A program made the translations under genes and the position numbers. From the NCBI GenBank assembly GCA_002946415.1, contig NJPS01000044.1, positions 62,001 to 126,000 on the forward strand: a stretch of DNA of 64,000 nt. Direction: 5' to 3'. The stretch's first letter is position 1, and every line of letters starts with the position of its first letter. The notes beneath the pieces are model-generated. The model searched no databases. It saw only the letters and a list, made by a program, of their open reading frames with translations, and was not told the origin of the DNA. This document shows positions 1 to 11,446 of the stretch, in pieces. Origin of the DNA: Rutstroemia sp. NJR-2017a BVV2 (lineage: Eukaryota; Ascomycota; Leotiomycetes; Helotiales; Rutstroemiaceae).

Positions 1-1691
1 GGTTGCTATGCAGGTATAGGTGGGTGTAGGTGAAGGTAGGCTGGGCAGCTATGAATGATGTTTTCTGACGTGTTGTCGAGGTAACACTGCGGCAGCTATG
101 TTGAACATGGAGTGACCAACCAGCAGAAACAAATATGCCACGGTTGAATTGTTGGTGTGACTAGCTTTCCTTCCCCATTCACTTTTCCTTCCATCCTCTT
201 CCAATTCTCTCCGACTTTCATGATGTAGGCGAACTCTCGCATACAAGCCTTCAGCATGCCTCTCCCCAACATGTTCGCCGTTACAAATACAGACCGAAGA
301 AGAACACTTTGGACATTCATTGCACACACTATAGACAATACGGCGAGAAACCCGCCGGACTACCTGCAAGGTATCTCTGCTGATTCGTCTACTTACAAAT
401 ACGCAGTAAATGGGAAATTTCGATCAGATGCCATCATCTTCCCCTATCATTTCCCCCAGAAAGTTGAAAGCGATGTCGTACAAACGTTCAATTGCTTAGG
501 AAAGGAACTTCGAGGAGTGTACTGGGGCAACCAATTCGTGTAGGGAATGGTGAGGGGATGAATATCCCTACCAGGTTTTCTCAAACCGTATCATTTCCTT
601 CCAGGCAGCAGAAGCTTGGATGGTAGGACACAAGGAAAGCTCCGAGAAAACCATAGGCGTAAGGAATAGGTCAGTAGCTAATGACCTTGGACGGATGGTT
701 ACTTTCGAGTCTACAGAATGGAAGAAAATCTTGGCGGGCTTAACGGCAGATACTATCTGGTCTAAACTCGAAAGAAATAAATGACCACGGGACAAATGAC
801 CCAGCGCAGGTAACAAAACCATTGTCGAAGGTCATCCGGATTTTTTTTGTGGGTCGTTGCTGAAAATTTATTAGAAACTGAGAGCACACATCACAGAGTG
901 GAGACAGACGAACAGGTTGGATATGGTTCTTGGGAAGTAGGATTGTGCCAACGTGCAAGTGATCCCGCTTGGTGATAGGAGCTCAAGTGATGTTTCCAAG
1001 ACACCTGTCTGACTCAGTGTCAGGGTCCCATTGTCCCGCGTTCACTATAATCTGCCGAAGTTTTCCAGCCGTTAATCACTTGGCGGGAGACGAGACGTAG
1101 GGTATCAGTTGCAACCAGTTTCGGTATTCTATAATTGACCCAAGAGGAAAAACAACCACAGGGAGGTAATTCACGACAAGTTAAGATCGACCGCACGATT
1201 ATGTATGATAAATATTCAGAGTGAACGGCAAGACGTTAGAGAAGATGAAATGTTACCTTGCACGGCAGCTTGGGCGCGACGGTATAAAAAGAATCACTGC
1301 CGTCGCAGATCATCTAGTCAAAGCACGCATATGGCGTTTGGAATTCTGCTGCCTAAGTAGAACGCCCTCTTTTAATTGGCCAATCCAACGACAATCCACT
1401 TTATTGCTCCATGTGGCTTTCAGCCCCTTCGTATCTCCCTCCTTGCATATCCACTTCATATGCAGGATAAAGTCTCGGCATAAAGCTGTCATATTCTTAT
1501 AGGTTAATTTATATCTACTGCTGCAAATGAACGGCTCAAAATGATATGCGAATGTCGCCCTTTGCTCCAAAAATGAACCGCAATCATGTAATGCATAGTG
1601 AGGCTGAAAATCCCACAACATGATGGAGTCTTTAAAAGGACTGTAAAAGTCGTACCTGCTCATTCATCGTGCAACAAAAGGTACACTCAAA
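1..1691. other. Non-coding stretch, no supported gene
   Basis: Only short overlapping open frames occur here on both strands, none with a recognisable domain, splice pattern or signal peptide. I see nothing that supports a gene. The last part is the upstream region of the MARVEL-protein gene. Confidence 0.5.
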
Positions 1692-2426
1692 ATGTCTTCA
1701 AGCAAAGGAAATCATATGCTCTCGAATGGCGGAGGGGCCCTTCTGGGTCTTCGCATAGCACAACTGGTTGTTGCAGTAGCCACACTTGGACTTTCAGCAT
1801 ATGGAGTATACTGGATCTCTTTCGACGGCGATGATATGACATTATTCTCAGTAAGTCACCGTCTTAGTCGAATCGCGTTCTTTTCTTTGCTCGAACCTTC
1901 TTCATGAGAGTCGAGGCTGACCTATCCAGTCAATCGCAACAATCATAATCGTAGTCTACTATCTCCTCGCTACTCTCTCTTTTCCCAGTCTTTACAACTA
2001 CTGGGCAATCCTTGGCCTTGACATCCTCGCTGTCATTTTCTGGGTGGTCTCATTCCCCCTGCTTGCTTCAGAAATTGCAAACTATACCGAGTACTACTCC
2101 TACACCGATTATTATTCGGGTTATGATTGTTCGTATTCATACGATGGATATTGTTACTACAAACAGAAACGTGGACTGGAAATCGCGAAGAGAGCAACAA
2201 CGACATTTTACACATATCGAAATGCAATGATTGCAGCAGCAGCACTTGGAGGCCTCGAATTGTGAGTAGAGCCCACTGACATCAGGACTCCAGCTAATTT
2301 ATCAGTTTGCTCTTCGTCGCCACACTCATCATCGTTGCAATTGGAATCAGTCGTCATCGTAAGAGTGGAGGGCATTGTGTACCTGGTATGACGCCAACTC
2401 AACCACCTGTTCAGGCTACAGTCTAA
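1692..2426 (+). CDS. MARVEL-domain-like four-helix membrane protein
   Basis: A three-exon model (1692-1850, 1930-2261, 2306-2426) gives 203 residues. The donors are GTAAGT and GTGAGT, the acceptors are CCAG and ATCAG, and the frame is kept at both joins. Four hydrophobic segments are visible: residues about 16-39 (LRIAQLVVAVATLGLSAYGV), about 54-72, about 80-100, and about 163-180. A Tyr/Asp-rich hydrophilic loop lies between the third and fourth. This spacing fits the MARVEL fold of fungal plasma-membrane or eisosome-associated proteins. The tail after the last helix is short and carries a basic RHRKSGGH segment followed by a Pro/Gln-rich end. Family assignment rests on topology, so the exact function is unknown. 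The start is the first ATG of the hydrophobic frame. Confidence 0.82.
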
Positions 2427-3194
2427 GTCGGCATCAATGGGATACTGAAGGCGAGCGCGCAAGTCGGAAGGAAAATGGAAGAGGGAAAAAGCGGACGTGT
2501 ATGGGGAGTTGTGGTGCAGTGTTGTTGGAGGCTTCTGGGGGGAGGTTGTCGTGTAGTGCTAGATACCCGGGCATCGTTGTGAATTAGGCATAATAGGCAA
2601 TATAGGACTTCGTTATACTGAGATTGGAGCATCCTGCACTATACGATCCTGCCAGCTTTTCTCAAGGTACGGATATGAACACTCGTCAAAGTTGTATGCG
2701 TAAAGCATGTCATAACCCTCAAGGTATGTACAGAAATGCCATACTACAGGCCCTTCTTAACATTCGCGACTGCGACTTTGCATCTATCAAACGGAACTCT
2801 TCCTCCATGCAGACCCAAATAATTGAATCTATAAACAACCAGACGCTTGAAACGGGACGTCGTCGGCCTTGAACGTCACAGTTTACCATTCAAGCGAACC
2901 ATGGTAGGTAAGCAGAACGGAAAATGCTAGACGCAAACTGTTAGGCTGCGCCCGGATGACTTGCTCGGGGATGACTCAACCATGGGAAGGAATATTTCCA
3001 ACTGGAAGGGTAGCCGCGATAATTATAAATATGTAATTCATCACAGCCTCCAAAGAACAAGCCATCTTTGTGGATTTCAGAGAACTATCATCTGGGAATA
3101 TCTTCAGAATTCAGAGAATTGAGTTGTGTTGCAAAATCATCTAAACTCAGCACAAACGGAAGTTCCACCATCAGTGCACACATCCTTGTCCAAA
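2427..3194. other. Intergenic region between MARVEL and PTH genes
   Basis: No convincing gene. A 82-codon open frame at 2624-2872 has no recognisable feature. The final ~200 bases are the likely promoter and leader of the peptidyl-tRNA hydrolase gene. Confidence 0.5.
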
Positions 3195-4019
3195 ATGACG
3201 CAGGGCAACAGAACCAAAAAATTATCGCGAAACTCAACACCAGAACACGACCCCTCTGCAACACCTTCCACAATTACTTCCACAACCTCCGAACCTACAA
3301 AAACGCCCACACCACCATCTACACCGCAATCGCGAAAACAAAAACGAAAAGGAATAATTCCTCCTCCGCTCTTCGAACTTCCCCCTCCAAACGATGCATC
3401 ATCAGCCCTCTCCTCTCCCACAACGGTAACAACCCCTCCTCCACAAATGGCTTCAGGAACGCGCCTCCTCGTATGCTCCATCGGCAATCCCGCACCCTAC
3501 CTCAACACTCTGCACTCCGCGGGGCACACCGTCCTCAACGTCCTCCGGGAATCGCTCTCATACCCATCCTTCCAAAAATCCCGCGCCCACGGCAACGGCC
3601 TCCTAAGCACCGGCACATACTTCACGCTCTGGCAATCGCCAACCCTAATGAACGTATCCGGGCCCGCCGTCTCCGCCGCCTGGAAGCAATTTGTGCGCGA
3701 GAACAAACAGATGGGCTACGGGGAGGAGGGATGCGGACTAGTAGTCGTGCACGACGAGCTGGAGCTGCGGGTTGGAGAAGTGAAGGTTAGGAAGGGAGAT
3801 GCGAGTCCGAAGGGACATAATGGGTTGAAGAGTATTAGGGATACGTTGAGGGGACAGCTGTATACAAGAATAGGGGTGGGGATTGGGCGGCCGGAGAGCA
3901 GGGATGCGGGGGTTGTGGCGGACTATGTGTTACGGAAGATGAGCGTGGAGGAGAGGAGGAAGATTTCGGTGAGCGCGGGGAGGGTGATGGAGGAATTGAT
4001 GAAGTTGAGTGACCAATGA
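3195..4019 (+). CDS. PTH1: Peptidyl-tRNA hydrolase (bacterial-type Pth family)
   Basis: A single exon of 274 codons. The N-terminal ~85 residues are Ser/Thr/Pro-rich and basic, and could hold a mitochondrial targeting or disordered region. The catalytic domain follows. It has the GNP..Y..T.H..GH signature (GNPAPYLNTLHSAGH), where the histidine usually preceded by Arg-His-Asn is kept as H-S-A-G-H. It also has VVVHDELEL with the conserved Asp, and GDASPKGHNGLKSI, the loop that contacts the tRNA. The family cleaves the ester bond of peptidyl-tRNA released prematurely from ribosomes, and the fungal Pth1 enzyme is mitochondrial. The first in-frame ATG is at 3195. The frame is open further upstream, but without an ATG near it. 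No intron is needed. Confidence 0.9.
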   Translation: MTQGNRTKKLSRNSTPEHDPSATPSTITSTTSEPTKTPTPPSTPQSRKQKRKGIIPPPLFELPPPNDASSALSSPTTVTTPPPQMASGTRLLVCSIGNPAPYLNTLHSAGHTVLNVLRESLSYPSFQKSRAHGNGLLSTGTYFTLWQSPTLMNVSGPAVSAAWKQFVRENKQMGYGEEGCGLVVVHDELELRVGEVKVRKGDASPKGHNGLKSIRDTLRGQLYTRIGVGIGRPESRDAGVVADYVLRKMSVEERRKISVSAGRVMEELMKLSDQ

Positions 4020-4452
4020 AGGGTGGGACTGGAAGTGGGGCTAGGCTGTGAAGTGAGGGAGAGGAGATGAAGAAGGGAAAGGCACAGCTGAAGCATCTGA
4101 ATGATCGAAAAGTTGCGAAAGGCAGCGCGCTGAACGCGATCAGAAGCAGCAGGGCCAAACTGCTAGCTACCGGGAAACGGGTGTTTGGCGCAATATCTAT
4201 TCGGTCACTTGAAGGGGCAGCAGAATCTCCTTCGTTTTCCGCTCACCCGTTGTAATAAGTCAAGCCGGACTATCACCTCGATCACGGATACAATGTTAAA
4301 TTCACATTTTGTACATTTACAACTCCCGCTATAGATGATACCCAAATATATATAGAAATTAGAACCGCCCCAGCCTCAATCTACCTTTTCAATGTAAGAC
4401 CAATGTAAGACCAATGTAAGACCAAATGAAATGCCCCGAAACAAATGAAAAT
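4020..4452. other. Convergent 3' region between PTH1 and YTP1 genes
   Basis: The two flanking genes converge here, so this stretch should hold both 3' UTRs. It contains an 11-bp direct repeat (see 4390-4422). No gene is supported. Confidence 0.5.
4390..4422. repeat. Three tandem copies of an 11-bp unit
   Basis: The unit CAATGTAAGAC is repeated three times in exact succession just downstream of the YTP1-like stop codon, in the shared 3' region. Confidence 0.85.
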
Positions 4453-6008
4453 TTATTCAACCCTTGGTTCATTGTTTTTCCCCAACGTGCTGGGACTTTC
4501 AGGTGATTCATCATCACTCATTAATCCCTCCAGTTCGAATTCTTCAGCGTCACGAATTTGTCTCGAATCCGTTGCTCTTGTATGTCCATTCATACGTGGG
4601 ATTCTTTCTGGCGCTTCTCCGTCTTTGGGTGGAACAGGTGGTTTGCTGGTGTTGACGGCGTAAATATGAATAAGCATATTCGTGAATAAGTAAAGAAGGA
4701 ATGCGAAGCTATAAAGAACAAGCACGTATGAAACGTGTGTAATTCCTGAATCAGAAATAAGTTTCATTTGTTCTTCAGTCGCCCCCATGAACATGAATCC
4801 GGATGCGAAGAGCAACTAAATCTAAATCAGCACAGAAACATACAACAGAACCAAGAAACTTACAAATGTTGGAACATGCTGCCAACTGTTAACATCACCA
4901 TCATCCGACAATGTAGCCTTATCCCTCAAGACAAAGGCAATCTCGATAATCCGCGAGAGACCCGCGGCCATCAATGTATATCCGAACACTGTATGAACCA
5001 TAGTCGACAATGGCAAATGTTGTGGATGACCAGACATAGCCCATCCAGTGATGAAGATGACGAATCCTGGAATGAAGTTCCTCTTCGGTGCTCCATCTCT
5101 CTTCCTACTCAACCAAACTCCAGCAAGTCCTGCGGTCCACCAAATTATTCCCATTGTAGTGTGTTGAATATCGTTCGCAACCCATGGTCCTCCCCATCGA
5201 TGTTCGGTAAAGGTATTGACACATCCCCACGCTGCAATGACCGCCGAATCGAAGAATTCCTGAGAACGTCCAGTTTTCCTCAACCACACTTGTCCGACAA
5301 GCATGACGATCGTAAGGAGGATACCGTAACCAATGAATGCACCGCCCATAATGAAATGAGCAAGACATTGACCCAGGTGGTCATCACGACAGAATCCTAA
5401 CGCAGCGATTCCACCAAAGATCATTTGTACCCATGCTACAACTGGCATAGCCTTTCCGACAATTCCATGACCATAAACAGCGACCTTTCGAATCTTTCCA
5501 TGGAATCCCTTCGTGATATGGAACTTGAGGTAAATACCAAAAACGACTTGTATAATGAGGAGTAGCATGAGGACATTCGCGAACGATGAATGTACATTCT
5601 TTGCGAAGACTCGTCCTTTATGAAGATGTCCAAGGAAATATCCCAGAGTTCCAATAATCGTTCCTAATACTTGGACAGGTACATGCCATCGATTTCGCAC
5701 AATCTAAACTCGTCAGCATAATCCACTCCAATGCCATCGCAAGATGCCACCTACACCAAGAACCATTCCTGTGGGGAAGATGATGCCAAAGGCAAGCATC
5801 TGTAAAAGAATGTGAATCCATAATATCGAGTCCTATCCAGTCAGCCCTTGCCCCTCCGCAAATATCATAATAACCTTACAATAGGTTCTATGCTCATCGC
5901 TTCTCCGTCTGATATCTTCTCCATATCGCCTCCGTGAGCATGTATTCCTGTAGCAAATCCCAGAGTCGTAGCCAGAATGGCCAGACGCTGATTCTTAAAG
6001 GTTGCCAT
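4453..6008 (-). CDS. YTP1: Ytp1-like multipass membrane protein (DUF2427 + Ytp1 domains)
   Basis: Four exons on the minus strand (6008-5880, 5832-5755, 5703-4864, 4815-4453) give 469 residues with all junctions in phase 0. The first ~24 residues look like a signal peptide ending near HAHGG. Residues about 44-140 hold His-containing helices (DSILWIHILLQ, GYFLGHLHKG, VHSSFANVL) like the cytochrome-b561-type DUF2427 region. The Ytp1 domain follows, with FTEHRWGGPW, DIQHTTMGIIWW and MSGHPQHLPLSTMVH. The tail is hydrophilic and acidic. The length is close to yeast Ytp1 (about 460). The recurrent membrane histidines suggest haem or metal binding, as in b561-like proteins, but this is inference. The biochemical function of the family is not established. 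Confidence 0.88.
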
Positions 6009-7028
6009 CTTCCAATTCTACCATCAAAAACAATGGGCAGGCCCCTGCTGTTCCTAACTCCGTGACAAGATCTGTTGGTACGATGATGGTTTCGAAACGC
6101 GCCGTGGGTAGGTCCGAGAGCAAGATGTGTCTATGCTACCGACAAAAATGCTGTCGATCGACTTGCTCGCGATCGCGGATGAGCTGAGAAAGGTAGAGAG
6201 AAAAGAGCGAGGGTTTTCCGCGCATGAATTATACGGCTCTGTAATAGGAGATGTCGTTGAAGACAGTTACTATTTTAAATTGAGGCTTCGTAACCAGATT
6301 CGCATTTGCTGATCATACGATGAATGGGATTGGTCCGGAAATATCGGCCTTGTGAGATCCACAGTTCAAGGGTTTCCTTGTGGCTGGTGAGTCGAGCTCT
6401 GCACTGCCACAGTGTACGCAACCGTTGAGAAATATGCTACAATCCGCACTGCCAACCTTCTACCAGAGATAAATTCTTGCAACGTTGCTCAAACCCTGCT
6501 ATTATCTATTCATATATATTTTCAAAGCCTAGCTAGTTGTGCTCTATTGCAAATCCAGAATCTCCAAACTCGAATTAATTACACATTTTCGAAGGAGCCC
6601 AAAGGTAGCGGGGGTCGGATAGTTGGCCCTTCTACAACTACTCTCCGGTGCAGAAATAACAGGCCGATAATAATATCTTAAAGCCTTTTTGAACAATGAG
6701 AGTATTACAATGTCTGAGAGTCTTTATAATATTCATTAGATATTCGTCTGATAGCTGTAAATCAGCTGCAACATATTATCTCGAATCGGCCTGTTTTTCT
6801 GCCCTGGAGAGAACTAGTACTGCTGCAATGAATGTCCATATAAAATGATATAAAAACGAAAGTCTTATCAATATACATCATGTATTCATCTACCCAAGTA
6901 TCTACACCTCAAAAGAATGTGCGATCGCAGCAGGTCCTTTCTTCAATGAATGTCCTTCCTCTCATCAACCTTCCCGCCCTTCCCACGCAAGCACCCTCGT
7001 CTCCCGCGCTCAACTATTCATTCCACCT
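6009..7028. other. Intergenic region, no gene seen
   Basis: This is the upstream region of the YTP1-like gene, then AT-rich DNA up to the 3' end of the next minus-strand gene. Only short unconvincing open frames are present. Confidence 0.5.
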
Positions 7029-7812
7029 TTACAAGAGCAAGGTGCCAGCAGCCACAAGAACGATCGCGGAGAAAACGCTTCCAACCTTCGCATTAAGAAC
7101 GATCCCAGCACTCTTCGCAGTGGAGGAAGTAGAGGCCTGGGCAGATGTAGTACCTGCGATGCAAAGTTAGCCGGAAATCCACGAATATCAATCATCCATT
7201 CATATGCCACTCACCATCGGCCTTTGCTTTTGTCAACGAACTGCAGGCGTCAACAAGGGTGGTGTTGCTTGTCATAGCGTCAAGCTTGGTTTGAGCAGTC
7301 ACTGCCTTAGCCTTGAGTTCCGCTTCCTTGGTTGAGTTACTAGAAATTGTTAGTCGTGAACGAACGCCATAAACTGCAATACATACCCCTTAGACTTAGC
7401 TGCAAGCTTGGTACTGTTGTTGGCGGTGTCGATGGTCTTTTGCAATTCTATATTCGTCAGTCATCATCCAGACAACGATTCTCCAACACTTACTGGTCAT
7501 CATCTTGCATGCAGACTTGGTCTCATGGGCCGCATCAATCACGGCACATGTAGAAACAAGTGTCGCATTGGATGTCATAGTATCCAATTGAACTGCCGCC
7601 TTGCTAGCCTTGGCCGTAATCTCATCGATCTTGGTTTGATTGTTCTTGGTCTTCGTGGCCAACTTCGTAGTGTTTTGCGCCTCGCTGACCAGCTTCTGCA
7701 AATGGTTCATCTCCCTGCACAAGCTTTTATCGGTAACTGGCTTGGTTGAGTTCCCCTTTGCCACGACGGCGGTGGAGAGGAGAAGGGAGACGAAGATGCT
7801 TGAGAATTGCAT
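7029..7812 (-). CDS. Small secreted, GPI-anchored-like protein with internal duplication
   Basis: Four exons (7812-7494, 7447-7387, 7339-7215, 7153-7029) encode 209 residues. The N-terminus MQFSSIFVSLLLSTAVVAKG is a typical signal peptide. The C-terminus ends in a hydrophobic stretch (SAIVLVAAGTLLL) after a Ser/Thr-rich spacer, as in GPI-anchor signals. The body has two similar units. Unit 1 (residues ~32-100) has C..M..LQK, TTKLATK, LDTMTSNATLV and C. Unit 2 (~101-170) has C..M..LQK, STKLAAK, LDAMTSNTTLV and C. Both carry Asn-X-Thr sites, so N-glycosylation is likely. There is no catalytic motif. The best guess is a cell-surface or cell-wall protein. I do not recognise a named family. Confidence 0.85.
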
Positions 7813-9037
7813 TTTGAAAGATTGTAAATGTAGTTAAAAACTTAAAATGAATTGAAGATGAAATAAAAGACGGACCTGCCGAAGATGAAGAAAGTAAAGT
7901 TGATTGAAAGTGATTGAATGTAATTGATGATGTCCAGATGAAGTTCCAAGAACGCCCAGACTCAATCTTTATATACAGCTGGACTCGCCCTCTCCAAAGA
8001 CGATCATCTGGAGATATTCCCTAAACCTATCATACTAAGAATAGGTATGCAACATCCAAGAAAGTTCACGTATGTGCCCCAGATATGTCAACGTAAACGT
8101 CCATCTTCAAACTGGGGTTGCTGTACCAGAAGGACGCGAGTCTCGATTCTCACCAAAACATCAAACTTTCATGGGAATGACATTTTCTGTTTGGACTTGG
8201 TATATCCTTGAGGAAATTCAAGAGGTCCAGCCAGTCGTTTGTATTCAGCGAAACAATGTACCAAAGAGAACTTCATAAGATCACATGTATAGAAACATTG
8301 CAGTTGAGAAGATGTGAGAAATATGGTCAAAGATACCGCAAATCAGTTTCGCTGACGACAACGAGAACTAAGAATGGCCTGAAGTGACATCCTAAACATT
8401 GGCTGTTTAGAGTTGCTTTCGTGAAAAGAGATGTTGAATGGTTTCGAGGGTGGAGCAAACTTCAACGCCTTGGCATTTGATGTTTCAGAACGTCCGATTC
8501 TTGTCGCAGCAATTGAAAATATCTGCCGCTTCTATGGCATTGGGCTGCTGATTGTCAAATCAGATGAATAAAGTAACTCCATCCGAGCTATCGCGGTTCC
8601 CGTGTATAGATGAACAATACCCTGTCGTGGACTGTGGACTTTGTGGCCCGGGTGGTCAGAATTCGAGCTGGGTTGAACGAGAAAACCATGAGGACAAGCT
8701 CCAGGACTATAAAAGGGAATCCATGGAGAATGAGGACATCAGCAGAAATGAATGAGAAAAGAATAGAAAGCGAAATAGTGACACCAAGCGATGATAGAAA
8801 GTCCTCAACACCAGACTCAAACCTAACTGCCATCTTCAATCACCACCCGCTGTCGCAAAAGCATTTGATTGTCTATGAAACGTGAATTAGTCCCCTTGTA
8901 AACTCCTAACTCCTGCCTTTTGGTATCAAGCCTCAAGGCAACATCAGAAGAAGATCATTCTTCCAATGTACCCATTCATACATCCATCATCCATGTAAAA
9001 CGATTCCATGACATGAACTTCTTTCAATACCATCACT
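7813..9037. other. Intergenic region, promoter plus unassigned DNA
   Basis: The first ~200 bases are the promoter of the GPI-like protein gene. The remainder up to the RVS161 3' end holds only short open frames on both strands with no recognisable content. Confidence 0.5.
7964..7975 (-). promoter_or_regulatory. Candidate TATA box of the GPI-like protein gene
   Basis: On the minus strand the sequence reads GTATATAAAG, about 155 bases upstream of the ATG at 7812. The position and motif suit a core promoter of a strongly expressed secreted-protein gene. There is no other support. Confidence 0.45.
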
Positions 9038-10203
9038 TTAAACGGTTCCACTTATACTCAATTCCCGAATCTCTTGCAGAACCTGCTCAACCCTACTATC
9101 AAGTTGTCCTTGTGCATACTGTTCCCTGGTATCAGCATCCAAGTATTGTTGAACTTGCGCCATTCTCGAGTAAGCTTCAGCGCAGAATCGTAACTGTATC
9201 TTGACCAAGGCCTCGAAACTTGGGTCGAGGTACGGAACTCGAAGATCAATAAGTTGTGGCAGTTCGTTGAATAGTTGCTCATTCAATTGTTCGTATGCTG
9301 CCTTGGCCATTTCGGTTTCCTTCTCGGCTCGTGGAAGTTTGGTGACATCTTTGTCTGGCTTCTCGACAAGCTTCTTGACCTTCGCGCGCATCGCATCGTA
9401 ATCGAGGAGTTTATGATTGCGCTTCTTAATACCTATCGAATGGTTAGCGCTCGTAGAATGGAGGTAGTATGGCAGGTCGTCGTACATTCATTGATATCCG
9501 GGAAGTATGCGCAGAACCTGGAGATGGGTTCCAAAACAGTAGTACTACCCCTCGTCAGCCAAGCCCAGACACCTGCACTCAAAAATCCCTACCGATATGG
9601 CCCATCAAGTGCTTTAATTGTTTCGGCGTCCAGATCCTCTACTGCTTGTTTATAACTTCTGCTAACGCCATCCTTCGCACCAGCGTCACCGTAGAATGCA
9701 TCGATGGTCTCAGCAATGCGCATTTGCGAAGCCGTCATAGCTGACCCCTAATTAGTTCTGGTTCGACCCCGCATATTCCGTCTGCTCACCTCTCAATGAA
9801 TCCAGGTATCCTTTCGCTTCCTTTTGTAATCGCAATGACGCCGCTTCCATGGTACGATAACGTCTACATTGGTCAGCTTCCATGTTAAGGAGGGGGGTGA
9901 AGATCCGAGGGTGTTTCCGAGCCCTGAATGTATCGCAACATACCTTTCTTCGACTTCGTAATCGCGATCGTTCGTTTTCTCGACATGACCTAGGAACTCT
10001 CAGTAACTGCTCGACTATAGGAATCCTCGAAGTCGGGATAGCGGGTGTTTTCATTTCCAACTAATGGCAAACATACCCGTCTTCATCATAACCTGCGTGG
10101 TCGCTCGATTGACATTTTTCTTAAACCCTAGAATTACCAAGTAATCAGCTATCATCCCGCAAAGTTCCAAGCCGTGCGAAAATCTCTTACCGGCCCAAGA
10201 CAT
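9038..10203 (-). CDS. RVS161: Rvs161/Hob3-type N-BAR domain protein
   Basis: Seven exons (10203-10191, 10127-10077, 9989-9944, 9863-9790, 9740-9593, 9544-9486, 9432-9038) join in frame to 261 residues, close to yeast Rvs161 (265) and fission yeast Hob3 (264). The first exon is only 13 nt and encodes MSWA plus one base. The mature start MSWAGFKKNVNRATTQVM is the conserved amphipathic N-BAR helix. Later blocks are also family-typical: GHVEKTNDRDYE, RYRTMEAAS, FPDINECIKKRNHKLLDYDAMR and LPQLIDLRVPYLDPSFEALVKIQ. The protein covers only the BAR domain, without SH3. The family dimerises with Rvs167-type partners and shapes membrane necks in endocytosis. For the fifth exon the CAG acceptor at 9741-9743 was chosen because the TAG eight bases upstream shifts the frame. 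Confidence 0.95.
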
Positions 10204-10609
10204 GATGGCGGATTGGTTAAGGAGCTGTGTTTAATAGGTATCTGAGGGATTGTAGGGAGAGTCTCGTATGTAGTGAACTGTCAAAGATATTGTATCTTTA
10301 CTTAGAAGATCCTCAGAGGAACCGAGGTTCAAAGAATGATGCAGTGAATGTATGAAGATATTCACAAGTGTATGACTGTCTGTAAACTTGGAGAGGACGA
10401 CGACTATGATGATGATTTCCGGCGCTCGGGTAGGAAACTTGGCTTTGTGGCTGAGCGCCCGAACCAAAATACGCTGCAAACATCGGTATTAATATTATCC
10501 GAATACAGCCCCTCTAAAATTATTTTTGATATTTGCCTGCCTCAACTTCTTCATACATAGCGGAATTCGACGATCAAGAAAAACACAATCCGGTCGAAAG
10601 AAAGTCACA
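10204..10609. promoter_or_regulatory. Shared divergent promoter region RVS161 / ALB1
   Basis: The two genes start 406 bp apart and point away from each other. No other gene is seen between the start codons, so this segment must hold both promoters and 5' leaders. Co-regulation is only inferred. Confidence 0.6.
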
Positions 10610-10994
10610 ATGGCATCTACAAGCAACCCCAACGTCCCAAAGAAGCAACGTCGTATTGCAAATCGAGCCAAGTCTCAGAGAAGAAATGCTGTCAATAAAG
10701 TCGCGAAGAACCCAAGAGGCACAAGACAGAGCGCAGTTTTACATCCTACAAGCGGGCCATTAGCACCTGTTTCTGGAAAGAAGGCACGCAAATTGGAAAA
10801 GGCGCAAAGACATGCGCGCCAGCGAGCTGTTGAGAAGGCAATGAAGGAAGAAGGAGAAGTGCAAATGACTGGTTAGTTATGGTCTGCTTCATGGGATTAT
10901 TTTCCGCTAATTTGATGTAGATGCGCCAAAGAACACAGAATCGAAGTCCAAAAAGGAGAACGGAGAAGGAATGGAGATTGACAATATTGCGTGA
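10610..10994 (+). CDS. ALB1: Alb1-like 60S ribosome biogenesis / export factor
   Basis: Two exons (10610-10871, 10921-10994) encode 111 residues. The 49-nt intron has a GTTAGT donor and a GTAG acceptor. The protein is very basic. It has RRIANRAKSQRRNAVNK near the N-terminus and the block VLHPTSGPLAPVSGKKARK in the middle, which I associate with the Alb1 family. A Lys/Arg-rich coiled segment and a short acidic end (GEGMEIDNIA) follow. In yeast, Alb1 shuttles with Arx1 on pre-60S particles between nucleus and cytoplasm. The small size and low complexity limit certainty, but length, charge and the GKKARKLEK core fit. It is divergent from RVS161. Confidence 0.78.
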
Positions 10995-11446
10995 TGGATG
11001 CAAGAGGGTTGAAAGAAGTATTGGCGATGGTGTTATGGCTGCGTTTAGCTGGACTGGGGAATAAATCGATGGATGGTCGGTTCTGATTCTTGCGAACAAT
11101 TGCGAGGGGAATTTTGTCAAGCTCTTCAATGATTATGGGACATCAATGCATTCAGAGCGACGCAACACCTTACCTACAACACCGCGACAGTTCGCCAACG
11201 ATGGTGGTCTAGCGACCGGGTCGAAGTTTTGCGTCATAGTATGCGGTCAGTTTAGAAGATATGCAAGACTATTGTTTTCGCTATCCTTGGACATCATAGG
11301 CATCTTCGTCATATTGACCAGCGTGGGAAGCTATATACAACGGTCTTTCCAGTAATCAACACCGCCACCAATGTCCACATGTTCACGTGCCTACATAGCC
11401 GCAGGCATTGGCCCCAATAGCCCTCTTTACGACGCGGGCTCATAGC
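10995..11446. other. Convergent 3' region ALB1 / rhamnogalacturonase
   Basis: This holds the 3' ends of two converging genes. A 69-codon frame at 11146-11355 is not supported by any feature. Confidence 0.45.

Noticed and set aside
3068..3790. 240-codon plus-strand frame overlapping the peptidyl-tRNA hydrolase gene
   Set aside because: A different frame of the same DNA; the hydrolase motifs are in the annotated frame.
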